The position numbers and the translations under genes were made by a program. Shown one piece after another: positions 22,354 through 30,323 of a stretch of 64,000 nt of DNA (positions are counted from its first letter, which is position 1; the number at the start of each line of letters is the position of its first letter). The notes beneath the pieces are model-generated. The model did no database searches and was not told where the DNA came from. It was given only the letters and a program-made list of their open reading frames with translations. Origin of the DNA: Thermomonas paludicola (GTDB lineage Bacteria > Pseudomonadota > Gammaproteobacteria > Xanthomonadales > Xanthomonadaceae); the NCBI RefSeq assembly GCF_024498955.1, contig NZ_CP093311.1, forward strand, positions 620,001 through 684,000, read 5' to 3'.

Positions 22354-22815
22354 CCGCAGTTCATAGGCGCCTAGTAGCCCGTAAAGCTTTCGTAGCAGCG
22401 CCTCAAACTGTGGGTCACCCTCAAGGGCGTCTACCCGATAGCGGACGAGGTAAAATTCAGATTCAGTTCTGATCTTGCCGCGGGTCAATACTTTGTCAAG
22501 GCGTTTCTCGTCCCTGCTTTGGAACTCAGGGTATTCCGTGGAAATTGCTGAATTGAAAGCCTTTGCCACAGCGGGACGGCACTGAGCCCCGACTGCAGCA
22601 ATAATGTCGGGCATCTCTCTAAGCCCTTGCTCCAAGCCGGATGCGATCTCGCTGGGTCTAGGAGCTGAATCTTTGGCGAGAAGGCCGGCTACCCAGCTAC
22701 CGGTGTCGACGGAGTTGCGATGGAGTTTTTGTGCCCAAGGATCAGGAATAGCTTCGATCTCAGCACCGAAACGTTCATACACAGCAACCAGCTTCTGAAG
22801 TTTCGTCAGTTTCAT
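22348..22815 (-). CDS. Hypothetical helical protein
   Basis: A 155-residue soluble helical protein that begins MKLTKLQKLVAVYERFGAEIEAIPDPW. No motif or family recognised. GGAAG lies six bases before the ATG at 22815; an upstream in-frame ATG at 22827 lies in the cassette end. The promoter-like element of the cassette at 22940 lies upstream, the last of five consecutive non-coding cassettes that all point this way. Confidence 0.55.
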   Translation of the reverse strand: MKLTKLQKLVAVYERFGAEIEAIPDPWAQKLHRNSVDTGSWVAGLLAKDSAPRPSEIASGLEQGLREMPDIIAAVGAQCRPAVAKAFNSAISTEYPEFQSRDEKRLDKVLTRGKIRTESEFYLVRYRVDALEGDPQFEALLRKLYGLLGAYELRA

Positions 22816-22831
22816 CGGAACTTCCATGCGG

Positions 22832-22939
22832 GCCTAACACCTGAGTTAAGCCGTGCCACTGCACGGCCGCAAACAAGAACGAACATACCGAAAAAAATTG
22901 CGGCCGTGAAGTGGCATCGGCTTGAACGAATTGTTAGAC
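22832..22939 (-). repeat. attC 51, type L
   Basis: It belongs to non-coding copy 15. Confidence 0.92.
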
Positions 22940-23204
22940 CTGTGCGCTCTTGCGGTGAACCGCGAAACGAACAGGCCGGAAAGCCAATTTGTACCACGAA
23001 ACCAAGCGCCGTGTCAGCTGCGCGAAACCCGCTCTGGCTCTTGCTCTACAAGCGAGCGCAGGCTGTAGATTCTGATCTTGATCTTGTTGCAAATTTGAAA
23101 GCTTCTTGCCGTTGAAGCGAGGTCAAAAAACATCTTGCCAGATCATGGGCTGTTGCGGGTTTCAATGACTTTGAAAGGAATGCGCGGCATGTTGCTCTTC
23201 ACAG
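22940..23204 (-). repeat. Non-coding cassette body, copy 15
   Basis: Leader variant V1, attC type L, promoter-like element at 22988-23017. First of a run of five copies (15-19). Confidence 0.9.
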
Positions 23205-23312
23205 GTCTAACACCTGAGTTAAGCCGTGCCACTGCACGGCCGCAAACAAGAACGAACATGCCGAAAAAAATTGCGGCCGTGAAGTGGCATCGGCTTGAAC
23301 GAATTGTTAGAC
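23205..23312 (-). repeat. attC 52, type L
   Basis: CATGCCG variant in the loop, as in attC 13. It belongs to non-coding copy 16. Confidence 0.92.
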
Positions 23313-23577
23313 CTGTGCGCTCTTGCGGTGAACCGCGAAACGAACAGGCTGGAAAGCGAATTTGTACCACGAAACCAAGCGCCGTGTCAGCCACGTGAAG
23401 CCCGCTCTGGCTTTTGCTCTACAAGCGAATGCAGGCTGTAGATTTTGATCTTGATCTTGTTGCAAATTTGAAGACTTCTTGCCGTTGAAGCGAGGTCAAA
23501 AAACATCTTTCCAGATCATGAGCTGTTGCGAGCTTCAATGACTTTGAAAGGAATGCGCGGCATGTTGCTCTTCACAG
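23313..23577 (-). repeat. Non-coding cassette body, copy 16
   Basis: Leader variant V1, attC type L, promoter-like element at 23361-23390. Confidence 0.9.
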
Positions 23578-23685
23578 GTCTAACACCTGAGTTAAGCCGT
23601 GCCACTGCACGGCCGCAAACAAGAACGAACATACCGAAAAAAATTGCGGCCGTGAAGTGGCATCGGCTTGAACGAATTGTTAGAC
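23578..23685 (-). repeat. attC 53, type L
   Basis: It belongs to non-coding copy 17. Confidence 0.92.
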
Positions 23686-23950
23686 CTGTGCGCTCTTGCA
23701 ATGAACCGTAAAGTGAACAGGCCCGAAAACCCATTTGTACCACGAAATCAAGCGCCGTGTCAGTCACGTGAAGCCCGCTCTGGCTCTTGCTCTACAAGCG
23801 AATGCAGGCTGTAGATTTTGATCTTGATCTTGTTGCAAATTTGAAAGCTTCTTGCCGTTGAAGCGAGGTCAAAAAACACCTTGCCAGATCATGATCTGTT
23901 GCGAGCTTCAATGACTTTGAAAGGAATGCGCGGCTTGTTGCTCTTCACAG
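23686..23950 (-). repeat. Non-coding cassette body, copy 17
   Basis: Leader variant V1, attC type L. Promoter-like element at 23734-23763 is intact although flanking bases differ (GGCCCGAAAACCC). Confidence 0.9.
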
Positions 23951-24010
23951 GTCTAACACCTGAATTAAGCCGCGCCGCGAAGCGGCGTCGGCTTGAATGA
24001 ATTGTTAGAC
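23951..24010 (-). repeat. attC 54, type S
   Basis: It belongs to non-coding copy 18. Confidence 0.9.
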
Positions 24011-24274
24011 CTGTGCGCTCTTGCGGTGAGCCGTGAAACGAACAGGCCGGAAAGCCAATTTGTACCACGAAACCAAGCGCCGTGTCAGCTGCGTGAAACC
24101 CGCTCTGGCTCTTGCTCTACAAGCGAACGCAGGCTGTAGATTTTGATCTTGATCCTGTTGCAAATTTGAAAGCTTCTTGCCGTTGAAGCGAGGTCAAAAA
24201 TATCTTTCCAGATCATGAGCTGTTGCAGGCTTTAATGGCTTTGCAAGAAGTGTGCGGCTTGTTGCTCTTCACGG
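24011..24274 (-). repeat. Non-coding cassette body, copy 18
   Basis: Leader variant V2, attC type S, promoter-like element at 24059-24088. Ends TTCACGGG instead of TTCACAGG. Confidence 0.9.
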
Positions 24275-24334
24275 GTCTAACACCTGAATTAAGCCGCGCC
24301 GCGAAGCGGCGTCGGCTTGAATGAATTGTTAGAC
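24275..24334 (-). repeat. attC 55, type S
   Basis: It belongs to non-coding copy 19. Confidence 0.9.
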
Positions 24335-24598
24335 CTGTGCGCTCTTGCGGTGAACCGCGAAACGAACAGGCCGGAAAGCCAATTTGTACCACGAAACCAA
24401 GCGCCGTGTCAGCTGCGCGAAACCCGCTCTGGCTCTTGCTCTACAAGCGAACGCAGGCTGTAGATTTTGATCTTGATCTTGTTGCAATCTTGAAAGCTTC
24501 TTGCCGTTGAAGCGAGGTCAAAAAACGTCTTGCCAGATCATGCGTTGTGCGGGTGTCAATGTCTTTGCAAAGCACGCGCGGCATGTTGCTCTTCACAG
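24335..24598 (-). repeat. Non-coding cassette body, copy 19
   Basis: Leader variant V3, attC type S, promoter-like element at 24383-24412. The body matches copy 1, which has a type L attC. Confidence 0.9.
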
Positions 24599-24686
24599 GT
24601 CTAACACCTGAGCTAACCCGCGCCGCCGTGAGCGCGTGATTTCACCGTGAACCCGAAGCGGCGTCGGGTTGAGCGAATTGTTAGGG
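24599..24686 (-). repeat. attC 56, 88 bp, divergent
   Basis: Arms CTGAGCTAACCCG and CGGGTTGAGCG. It belongs to the Lar cassette (plus-strand ORF). Confidence 0.87.
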
Positions 24687-24701
24687 CGCGGAGGCCCGAA
24701 T

Positions 24702-25025
24702 ATGAAGCCAATCAAGATGCTGCCATGCCCCTTCTGCGAAGGCCCGCCATCCGTGATTGTGCAAAACGATCACCCGGACTATGGCCTTGCACTGCGACTA
24801 GATGGCTATGGGGAAATAGGAAAGGAAGTACGGGCGTTTGTTTTCTGCCACGAATGCGGCGCACGAAGCGAAACCGAAGAAGATTGCATTTATACGGGTG
24901 ATGAGTACGACGATTTAGAGGCTCGCGCCTGCGTGCGATGGAACCAGCGCGATAGCCGCCATCGCTCCATGTACGACGAAGGCGATGCACGAGGCTTGAA
25001 CCTTCACCCGCGCCCTAACACCTGA
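24702..25025 (+). CDS. Lar-like restriction alleviation protein (reverse-oriented cassette)
   Basis: A 107-residue protein. MLPCPFCEGPP at the start, FCHECGARSETEED in the middle and ACVRWNQR at the end are the signature of the Lar (restriction alleviation) zinc-ribbon family, known from lambdoid phages and prophages. The Rac Lar protein reduces type I restriction; many relatives are of unproven function. The last residues (Asn-Thr-stop) are from attC 57. It is antisense to the cassette direction and lies directly opposite the promoter-like element of 25073. Confidence 0.75.
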   Translation: MKPIKMLPCPFCEGPPSVIVQNDHPDYGLALRLDGYGEIGKEVRAFVFCHECGARSETEEDCIYTGDEYDDLEARACVRWNQRDSRHRSMYDEGDARGLNLHPRPNT

Positions 25026-25072
25026 ATTAAGCCGCGCCGCGAAGCGGCGTCGGCTTGAATGAATTGTTAGAC
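25013..25072 (-). repeat. attC 57, type S
   Basis: It belongs to non-coding copy 20. Confidence 0.9.
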
Positions 25073-25336
25073 CTGTGCGCTCTTGCGGTGAGCCGTGAAA
25101 CGAACAGGCCGGAAAGCCAATTTGTACCACGAAATCAAGCGTCGTGTCAGCCACGTGAAGCCCGCTCTGGCTCTTGCTCTACAAGCGAATGCAGGCTGTA
25201 GATTTTGACCTTGATCTTGTTGCAAATTTGAAAGCTTCTTGCCGTTGAAGCGAGGTCAAAAAATGTCTTATCAGATCATGCGTTGTGCGGGTGTCAATGT
25301 CTTTGCAAAGCACGCGCGGCTTGTTGCTCTTCACAG
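25073..25336 (-). repeat. Non-coding cassette body, copy 20
   Basis: Leader variant V3, attC type S, promoter-like element at 25121-25150. Its downstream neighbour (Lar) is on the opposite strand, so transcription from here would be antisense to it. Confidence 0.9.
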
Positions 25337-25396
25337 GTCTAACACCTGAGTTAAGCCGCGCCGCGAAGCGGCGTCGGCTTGAACGAATTGTTAGAA
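25337..25396 (-). repeat. attC 58, type S
   Basis: Right core GTTAGAA. It belongs to 25391-25705. Confidence 0.9.
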
Positions 25397-25705
25397 CTCA
25401 CGAAGCATGTCCTCAGCGCATCCGTCGCGATATTCCTCCAAGTCAAGCATTGTATTGTGAACGGCAGCCGCATCGACTTTGTCTCTAACGATCAGGTGCA
25501 CTGCCTCAATAAATGCAATCGCTTTTCTTTGTTCAAAATTTTTGCCGTGGACATAGGAGTTGCATGCAAGAGTTGTGCTTCTGTAAGCGTCAGAAGCGCG
25601 GATTGTGTCCGGCCAAGGAACAAGCTTGACATTGGCTGTTCCAGGGGTCCAACAAAGCATAGCGTTCGTGCAATCGAAGCGCGGATCTTCTAGCTTTTTG
25701 TGCAT
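25391..25705 (-). CDS. Hypothetical cassette protein
   Basis: A 104-residue soluble protein that begins MHKKLEDPRFDCTNAMLCWTPG, with a central SDAYRSTTLACNSYVHG and an acidic helical end (LDLEEYRDGCAEDMLREF). No family recognised. The start is at 25705 with GGGAG about ten bases upstream. The stop TAG/TAA is in the core box of attC 58. Confidence 0.55.
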   Translation of the reverse strand: MHKKLEDPRFDCTNAMLCWTPGTANVKLVPWPDTIRASDAYRSTTLACNSYVHGKNFEQRKAIAFIEAVHLIVRDKVDAAAVHNTMLDLEEYRDGCAEDMLREF

Positions 25706-25726
25706 GATCGAAATTCTCCCAGTGAG

Positions 25727-25786
25727 TTCTAACACCTGAGTTAAGCCGCGCCGCGAAGCGGCGTCGGCTTGAACGAATTGTTAGGC
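25727..25786 (-). repeat. attC 59, type S
   Basis: Left core TTCTAAC, which departs from RYYYAAC but pairs with the GTTAGAA of its left neighbour's cassette. It belongs to 25781-26059. Confidence 0.9.
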
Positions 25787-26059
25787 GCGTCGCGATAAAG
25801 CCGGGCGCAGCACCTTGGCAGCCAAGCCTGCCACAACCGCCACAATGAAGCCAAAGCCGGCGAAGAGTGCGAATGCCTTTGCCCCAGTTGGCTCAGGTGG
25901 CCCGGCTTGGAGGAAGCAGGCCACGTAAAACACAACAAATGTGGCAACGCCGCTTGCCACGGACGCAAGCCAGAAATTCCGGATGCGCCAATGCGTGACA
26001 ACGGCCATCACGATTGCGATAACAAACAGCACGATCACGCCTTGAGGAAGTTGCGGCAT
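25781..26059 (-). CDS. Small membrane protein
   Basis: A 92-residue protein with three hydrophobic segments (VIVLFVIAIVMAVVTH, ASVASGVATFVVFYVACFL, ALFAGFGFIVAVVAGLA) and a basic C-terminus. AAGGAG lies eight bases before the ATG at 26059, a good ribosome site within the cassette. No family recognised. Confidence 0.6.
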   Translation of the reverse strand: MPQLPQGVIVLFVIAIVMAVVTHWRIRNFWLASVASGVATFVVFYVACFLQAGPPEPTGAKAFALFAGFGFIVAVVAGLAAKVLRPALSRRA

Positions 26060-26081
26060 TTGCAAGACTCCTTGGTTAAGC

Positions 26082-26190
26082 GCCTAACACCTGAGTTAAG
26101 CCGGACCGATTTGCGGCCACGGCAGAGTGACAATCTTACGTTGCTCTGCCGAGGCCGCGAAACGGTCTCGGCTTGAACGAATTGTTAGGC
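26082..26190 (-). repeat. attC 60, 109 bp
   Basis: Same subtype as attC 20. It belongs to the DUF3147 cassette. Confidence 0.9.
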
Positions 26191-26194
26191 CTGT

Positions 26195-26548
26195 TTACGG
26201 CAGTAGGTGTATGCCAAACGGGCGAAGCACTACTGCGAACAAACCAAAACAGACAAAGGTGATGACGGCGGACGCCAGCATGCTTGGCCAGAAGCCGATA
26301 CGAGCGAGTAGCCAAGGAAAGGCGAGGAACATCGGCAGCGTGGGAACTACGTACCAGAATGTATACCAGGCGTGGTTGGCGATTTTTGCCTGAGGCTGCT
26401 TGTCGACGTACAGCCAGATCAGGGCGAGAAACGTGACAAGCGGCAGTGCAGCGAGAAAGCCGCCGAGCTTGTCGCTTCGCTTTGCCACCTCCGAGACGAT
26501 CACAACGACTGCTGCAGTCAGCAAGTACTTGGAGATCAGCCAGCCCAT
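26195..26548 (-). CDS. DUF3147 family membrane protein
   Basis: A 117-residue protein that covers the whole DUF3147 pattern: a first helix, then VSEVAKRSDKLGGFLAALPLVTFLALIWLY, a short polar loop, FWYVVPTLPMFLAFPWLL, and a final hydrophobic helix, giving four membrane passes. The family is widespread and of unknown role. GGAGAG lies directly before the ATG. The promoter-like element of 26673 lies upstream. Confidence 0.75.
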   Translation of the reverse strand: MGWLISKYLLTAAVVVIVSEVAKRSDKLGGFLAALPLVTFLALIWLYVDKQPQAKIANHAWYTFWYVVPTLPMFLAFPWLLARIGFWPSMLASAVITFVCFGLFAVVLRPFGIHLLP

Positions 26549-26564
26549 GAACTCTCCAGAACAG

Positions 26565-26672
26565 GCCTAACACCTGAGTTAAGCCGTGCCACTGCACGGC
26601 CGCAAACAAGAACGAACATACCGAAAAAAATTGCGGCCGTGAAGTGGCATCGGCTTGAACGAATTGTTAGAC
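26565..26672 (-). repeat. attC 61, type L
   Basis: It belongs to non-coding copy 21. Confidence 0.92.
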
Positions 26673-26936
26673 CTGTGCGCTCTTGCGGTGAACCGCGAAA
26701 CGAACAGGCTGGAAAGCGAATTTGTACCACGAAACCAAGCGCCGTGTCAGCTGCGCGAAACTCGCTCTGGCTCTTGCTCTACAAGCGAACGCAGGCTGTA
26801 GATTTTGACTTTGATCTTGTTGCAAATTTGAAAGCTTCTTGCCGTTGAAGCGAGGTCAAAAACATCTTTCCAGATCATGAGCTGTTGCGAGTTTCAATGG
26901 CTTCGCAAGGAAAGCGCGGCTTGTTGCTCTTCACAG
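26673..26936 (-). repeat. Non-coding cassette body, copy 21
   Basis: Leader related to V1 (CTTCGCAAGGAAAGCG), attC type L, promoter-like element at 26721-26750. Confidence 0.9.
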
Positions 26937-26996
26937 GTCTAACACCTGAGTTAAGCCGCGCCGCGAAGCGGCGTCGGCTTGAACGAATTGTTAGGT
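26937..26996 (-). repeat. attC 62, type S
   Basis: Right core GTTAGGT, whose AGGTGG extension serves as ribosome site for the plus-strand ORF at 27002. Confidence 0.9.
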
Positions 26997-27001
26997 GGCA
27001 C

Positions 27002-27274
27002 ATGGAACCGACACGGATCAACAAGGCAGTCGCCAAGGTGCAAATCGACGCGGAAAGCCTGCGCGAGCAGAACATCGCTCGCCGCATGCTCGGCGAGCCG
27101 GTGCTGCACGAATGCAGCATTTGCGGGCATTGCGCGGAGTGGAACGATTCGTGGACGTGGTACGGCAGCGAGCTTGATGCCGATTCTGGAAAGGTGGCGA
27201 AGTTTTGCAGCGCGGAGTGCATGGGCAAAGAGCCTGGCGCGAAAGTGCTGCAACGGGTGCGACGTGCCACCTAA
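27002..27274 (+). CDS. Hypothetical zinc-binding protein (reverse-oriented cassette)
   Basis: A 90-residue protein. A basic helical start (RINKAVAKVQIDAESLREQNIARRMLG) is followed by ECSICGHCAEW and, 30 residues on, KFCSAECMG: two cysteine groups that form a likely zinc finger. The ATG lies six bases from the core box, and AGGTGG of the core region is the only ribosome site. The stop TAA is the TAA of the next core box. Family not recognised. Confidence 0.6.
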   Translation: MEPTRINKAVAKVQIDAESLREQNIARRMLGEPVLHECSICGHCAEWNDSWTWYGSELDADSGKVAKFCSAECMGKEPGAKVLQRVRRAT

Positions 27275-27380
27275 CGCCTGAGTTAAGCCGACCTGCGTAG
27301 TGGCGGCGGCGGAGTGCTAGCGTACCGCAAGCACGCAGGCGCCGCCACGAAGTAGGGTCGGCTTGAACGAATTGTTAGGC
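27269..27380 (-). repeat. attC 63, 112 bp
   Basis: Loop with GTGGCGGCGGCGGAG and GCGCCGCCACGAAG. It belongs to the DUF6869-like cassette. Confidence 0.88.
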
Positions 27381-27384
27381 GGCA

Positions 27385-27762
27385 CTACCACGTGCCACCG
27401 CGAGCCGCTTCAACACGAGCCCATACGCTTGGTGTGCTGCTGGTCCACACACCGCCAAGTAGGTGATGAAATGCCGGATCACGCCGAGCATGAAGTTCAA
27501 TACGCTCGATAAAGTTGGGGCCAGCGTAATCAATTAGATCCTCAAGCGGTCCAGCGGCGAGGCTGCCAATGACAGAATCGGGTGGATTGCGCGACAGAAT
27601 CTCCAAAATTGCAGCCCAGCAATCCTCAGCGCTTGCCGCATCGGAGGGAAGCATGAAGCGCTCTGCCGCCCAAAAGAGTGGGTGGCCATCAAGCGAGCGT
27701 TCGCTGTCTTGCTGCAGAGCGATGTAAGCGGTTGCCCAGTCTCTAATGGCTTGCGAATCCAT
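27385..27762 (-). CDS. DUF6869-like protein
   Basis: A 125-residue protein. The order IRDWATAYIALQ, HPLFWAAERFM, EDCWAAILEILSRNP, AAGPLEDLIDYAGPNFIERIE and DPAFHHLLGGVW matches the DUF6869 family, which is found in variable cassettes and toxin-immunity neighbourhoods. The role is unknown. The start at 27762 (MDSQAIRD) is preferred, as it is where the family begins. It has its own stop four bases from the core box. Confidence 0.6.
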   Translation of the reverse strand: MDSQAIRDWATAYIALQQDSERSLDGHPLFWAAERFMLPSDAASAEDCWAAILEILSRNPPDSVIGSLAAGPLEDLIDYAGPNFIERIELHARRDPAFHHLLGGVWTSSTPSVWARVEAARGGTW

Positions 27763-27771
27763 GCATGTGCC

Positions 27772-27831
27772 GCCTAACACCTGAATTAAGCCGCGCCACG
27801 AAGTGGCGTCGGCTTGAATGAATTGTTAGGC
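27772..27831 (-). repeat. attC 64, type S
   Basis: Stem CGCCACGAAGTGGCG as in attC 18. It belongs to 27847-28107. Confidence 0.9.
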
Positions 27832-27846
27832 ACCAACCGCGAACCG

Positions 27847-28107
27847 TTATCCACGACTGGTGCCTTGAACCAAGGCAAGCGCCTCACCAAGCACGCCTTG
27901 ACCCATTGTGTCTCGAACGGTGTCGTTGAGCGAGCCGGCTAGGAACTCCTCCCAAGAGCAGGTCCGAGAGCCGGAAGAATGCGCGAAGCGGCCAACGGCA
28001 ATGCACACCGTGCGATTGTCTAATGCCATGAGCTGATACAACTCGCCGCCAGAGATGTCTAGGGTCCACTCGCGAATCTTTTGTGGCGGTTTGTAGGGAG
28101 CTGTCAT
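27847..28107 (-). CDS. Hypothetical cassette protein
   Basis: An 86-residue soluble protein that begins MTAPYKPPQKIREWTLDISGGELYQLMALDN, with two cysteines (VCIAVG, RTCSW) and a C-terminal helix. No family recognised. The ATG follows GGGAG-like bases in the plus sequence only weakly, so the start is uncertain. It has its own stop before the attC. Confidence 0.5.
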   Translation of the reverse strand: MTAPYKPPQKIREWTLDISGGELYQLMALDNRTVCIAVGRFAHSSGSRTCSWEEFLAGSLNDTVRDTMGQGVLGEALALVQGTSRG

Positions 28108-28111
28108 TGGT

Positions 28112-28171
28112 GCCTAACACCAGAATTAAGCCGAGCCGCGAAGCGGCTTCGGCTTGAATGAATTGTTAGGC
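28112..28171 (-). repeat. attC 65, type S
   Basis: Left arm CCAGAATTAAGCC. It belongs to 28182-28553. Confidence 0.9.
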
Positions 28172-28181
28172 TGCGGCCCCA

Positions 28182-28553
28182 TTAATGCGTGCGGCTAAAG
28201 AACAGCACAAGGAGAAGGGCGACCACTAGCCCGGCTTGGACACAGCGATCAATAAATTTGTCCTGGTTGATCTCCCACCACGTTGGTGTTGGCACTCCTG
28301 AAAGAAGTAGGCGGAATCCTTGGTCATCATCAGCAGCGATGGTTATTGGGAGCCCATCTCTATCTGACTTGGTTGTCAAGATTGAGCCATCTGGAAGTAG
28401 GTACAACATCGCGTCACCTGCAGGGATTATGCGTCGTGACGGATGGCGTAAGTCAAGCGTGTCTTTAGGACTGTCAGAGAGCCTAAGTGTGTAACCTGCA
28501 TGTAAGAGGATCGACAATCTCCAATTACATGGGTTCTCTGCTTGGGGTTGCAT
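28182..28553 (-). CDS. Tail-anchored membrane protein
   Basis: A 123-residue protein. A polar domain (about 95 residues, with MLYLLPDGSILTTKSDRDG) is followed by one transmembrane segment at the C-terminus (AGLVVALLLVLFF) and five more residues, a tail-anchor layout. GGAGAG lies seven bases before the ATG. No family recognised. Confidence 0.6.
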   Translation of the reverse strand: MQPQAENPCNWRLSILLHAGYTLRLSDSPKDTLDLRHPSRRIIPAGDAMLYLLPDGSILTTKSDRDGLPITIAADDDQGFRLLLSGVPTPTWWEINQDKFIDRCVQAGLVVALLLVLFFSRTH

Positions 28554-28568
28554 TAATGTCTCTCCGCA

Positions 28569-28632
28569 GCCTAACGTTTGAGCTCAGGGCGCGGCCCGTC
28601 AGGGCCGTCGACCCTGCAGCGAATGGTTAGAC
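28569..28632 (-). repeat. attC 66, 64 bp, divergent
   Basis: Arms GAGCTCAGGGC and GACCCTGCAGCG. It belongs to the DUF805 cassette. Confidence 0.85.
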
Positions 28633-28677
28633 GCGCCAGCACTGATTTGCATTAACGCGGCCGGAACAACCCGGTTT

Positions 28678-29139
28678 CTATACCAGATTGCCGTAGTCAT
28701 TCTCCCGGTCGTCTCCCTTACTTGCGAGCCAATATATCAAGGGGATCAACCCAATCACAGTAAACGCGATTAGCTGCCACCAGCCGCTGTGATTCGTGTC
28801 ATGAAGCCTGCGAGAGCCCGCTGCGAGAACAGGGATCAGAACGGCAAGGTTAATAACCAGAGATAGAATTTGCGTACTGTCTACCAAGATGGCGCCCCAA
28901 CTTAGAAGCACTGTAAATAGATAAAACCACCAGTACTCTGGCCTGGCAGACCTGCCATTGAAGTCTGCGTATTTAGAAAAACACGTTGATATCGCTTTCC
29001 CGAATGTCATCTGACTTACAGCGCCGCTATCCATGGAAACCACACCGACTTCGACGCTGGTTGCACCAAGGCTCTTGCCGCAACCAGAGCAGAACTTTGA
29101 ATCGTTTGAGTTTTCAACTCCACACTTTTGACAGAACAT
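28678..29139 (-). CDS. Zinc-ribbon DUF805 membrane protein
   Basis: A 153-residue protein. The start MFCQKCGVENSNDSKFCSGCG is a classical zinc ribbon (two CxxC). After a linker comes DUF805: FNGRSARPEYWWFYLF, two hydrophobic helices, then AGSRRLHDTNHSGWWQLI and a last helix. DUF805 proteins are inner-membrane proteins of unclear role. AAGGAG lies seven bases before the ATG, one of the best ribosome sites in the array. The promoter-like element of 29284 lies upstream. About 45 bases between its stop and attC 66 hold nothing I recognise. Confidence 0.8.
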   Translation of the reverse strand: MFCQKCGVENSNDSKFCSGCGKSLGATSVEVGVVSMDSGAVSQMTFGKAISTCFSKYADFNGRSARPEYWWFYLFTVLLSWGAILVDSTQILSLVINLAVLIPVLAAGSRRLHDTNHSGWWQLIAFTVIGLIPLIYWLASKGDDRENDYGNLV

Positions 29140-29175
29140 GTCTTTCTCCTTGTGATGATTGACTATTCAGAGCGC

Positions 29176-29283
29176 GTCTAACACCTGAGTTAAGCCGTGC
29201 CACTGCACGGCCGCAAATAAGAACGAACATACCGAAAAAAATTGCGGCCGTGAAGTGGCATCGGCTTGAACGAATTGTTAGAC
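29176..29283 (-). repeat. attC 67, type L
   Basis: AAATAAG where other type L loops have AAACAAG. It belongs to non-coding copy 22. Confidence 0.92.
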
Positions 29284-29549
29284 CTGTGCGCTCTTGCGGT
29301 GAACCGTGAAACGAACAGGCCGGAACGCCAATTTGTACCACGAAATCAAGCGCCGTGTCAGCCACGTGAAGCCCGCTCTGGCTCTTGCTCTACAAACGAA
29401 CGCAGGCTGTAGATCTTGACCTTGATCTTGTTGCAAATTCGAAAGCTTCTTGCTGTTCAAGCGAGATCAAAGAAATGCGTTGCCAAGTAGTGTGCTGTCG
29501 CGGATTTCAATGACTTTGCAAGCACTGCGCGGCATGTTGCTCTTCACAG
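29284..29549 (-). repeat. Non-coding cassette body, copy 22 (closest to attI)
   Basis: Leader V4-like with TTTGCAAGCACTGCG, attC type L, promoter-like element at 29332-29361. No further copy lies in the last 2.5 kb before attI. Confidence 0.9.
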
Positions 29550-29609
29550 GTCTAACACCTGAATTAAGCCGCGCCGCGAAGCGGCGTCGGCTTGAATGAA
29601 TTGTTATGA
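29550..29609 (-). repeat. attC 68, type S with unusual core
   Basis: Right core GTTATGA instead of GTTAGRY. It pairs with TCATAAC at the other end of the same cassette (12 bp in all) and contains the start codon of the ORF at 29606. Confidence 0.88.
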
Positions 29610-30226
29610 CTCACGTTGCCGCAATTTTTGTACAGCCGGATGGATGCTATGCAGGACTGCCGGGAATTGACGCTTGGCCGGAACAGAGAGACGCCCGCAA
29701 ATATCGTGGGCCGTGGCCGGTCGTTGCGCACCCGCCGTGCCAGTTGTGGGGCGCGTTTGCGCCGATCAATTACAAGCGGTGGGGCGGCGAACACAACCGA
29801 CCCGGAAACGACGGCGGATGCTTTGCCCACGCGCTTGAATCCGTGTGCAGATTTGGCGGCGTGCTGGAACACCCGGCAAAAACTCGGGCATGGGCGGCGC
29901 ACGGGCTTGCAGCGCCCGCAGGCATTGGCTGGCAGCGGTGCATCGATGGCGGATGGGTTTGTGAGGTGTGGCAAAGCGCCTACGGACACCGTGCGGCGAA
30001 AGCAACGTGGCTCTACTACCACGGGACCGAGCCGCCGCTGCAATTGCGATGGGGAAGGCCGAAAGGCACGCACCAGATTGGATTCCATGACCAGCGAGGA
30101 AAAGCGGCGAACAAGCCGACGCTGGGGAGATGCGAAGCGAACGCAACGCCAATTGAGTTTCGGGACGCGCTTATTGCTTTGGCACGACACGCGGCGGGGA
30201 TGCCTGCTGTGAGTCATAACACCTGA
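29606..30226 (+). CDS. Unknown phage-like protein with HPPCQLWG motif (reverse-oriented cassette)
   Basis: A 206-residue protein. VVAHPPCQLWGAFAP (about residues 35-49) resembles the PPC/NPP-type catalytic loop of DNA methyltransferases. GGVLEHPAKTRAW and KATWLYYHG further on also fit phage proteins annotated as methyltransferase-like. A SAM-binding GxG motif is not evident. The ATG overlaps the core box GTTATGA and no ribosome site is visible. The stop TGA is in attC 69. It is antisense to the cassette direction. Confidence 0.6.
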   Translation: MTHVAAIFVQPDGCYAGLPGIDAWPEQRDARKYRGPWPVVAHPPCQLWGAFAPINYKRWGGEHNRPGNDGGCFAHALESVCRFGGVLEHPAKTRAWAAHGLAAPAGIGWQRCIDGGWVCEVWQSAYGHRAAKATWLYYHGTEPPLQLRWGRPKGTHQIGFHDQRGKAANKPTLGRCEANATPIEFRDALIALARHAAGMPAVSHNT

Positions 30227-30323
30227 GTTAAGCCGCACCGCTGCACGGCCGCGACCAAGAAACGCAACATACCGAAAAAATTCGCGGCCGTGAAGCGGTG
30301 TCGGCTTGAACGAATTGTTAGGT
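30214..30323 (-). repeat. attC 69, 110 bp
   Basis: Loop like type L (CACTGCACGG replaced by CCGCTGCACGGCCGC) but with ATTCGCGGCCGTGAAGCGG. It belongs to 30318-30653, the only coding cassette with a type-L-like site. Confidence 0.88.

Noticed and set aside
10833..29365. Recurrent minus-strand ORFs beginning MVQIGFPACS or MADTALGFVVQ and running through type L attC sites
   Set aside because: They span the junction between the non-coding body and attC, start at internal codons, and differ in frame and ends between copies. The reading frame is a by-product of repeated sequence.
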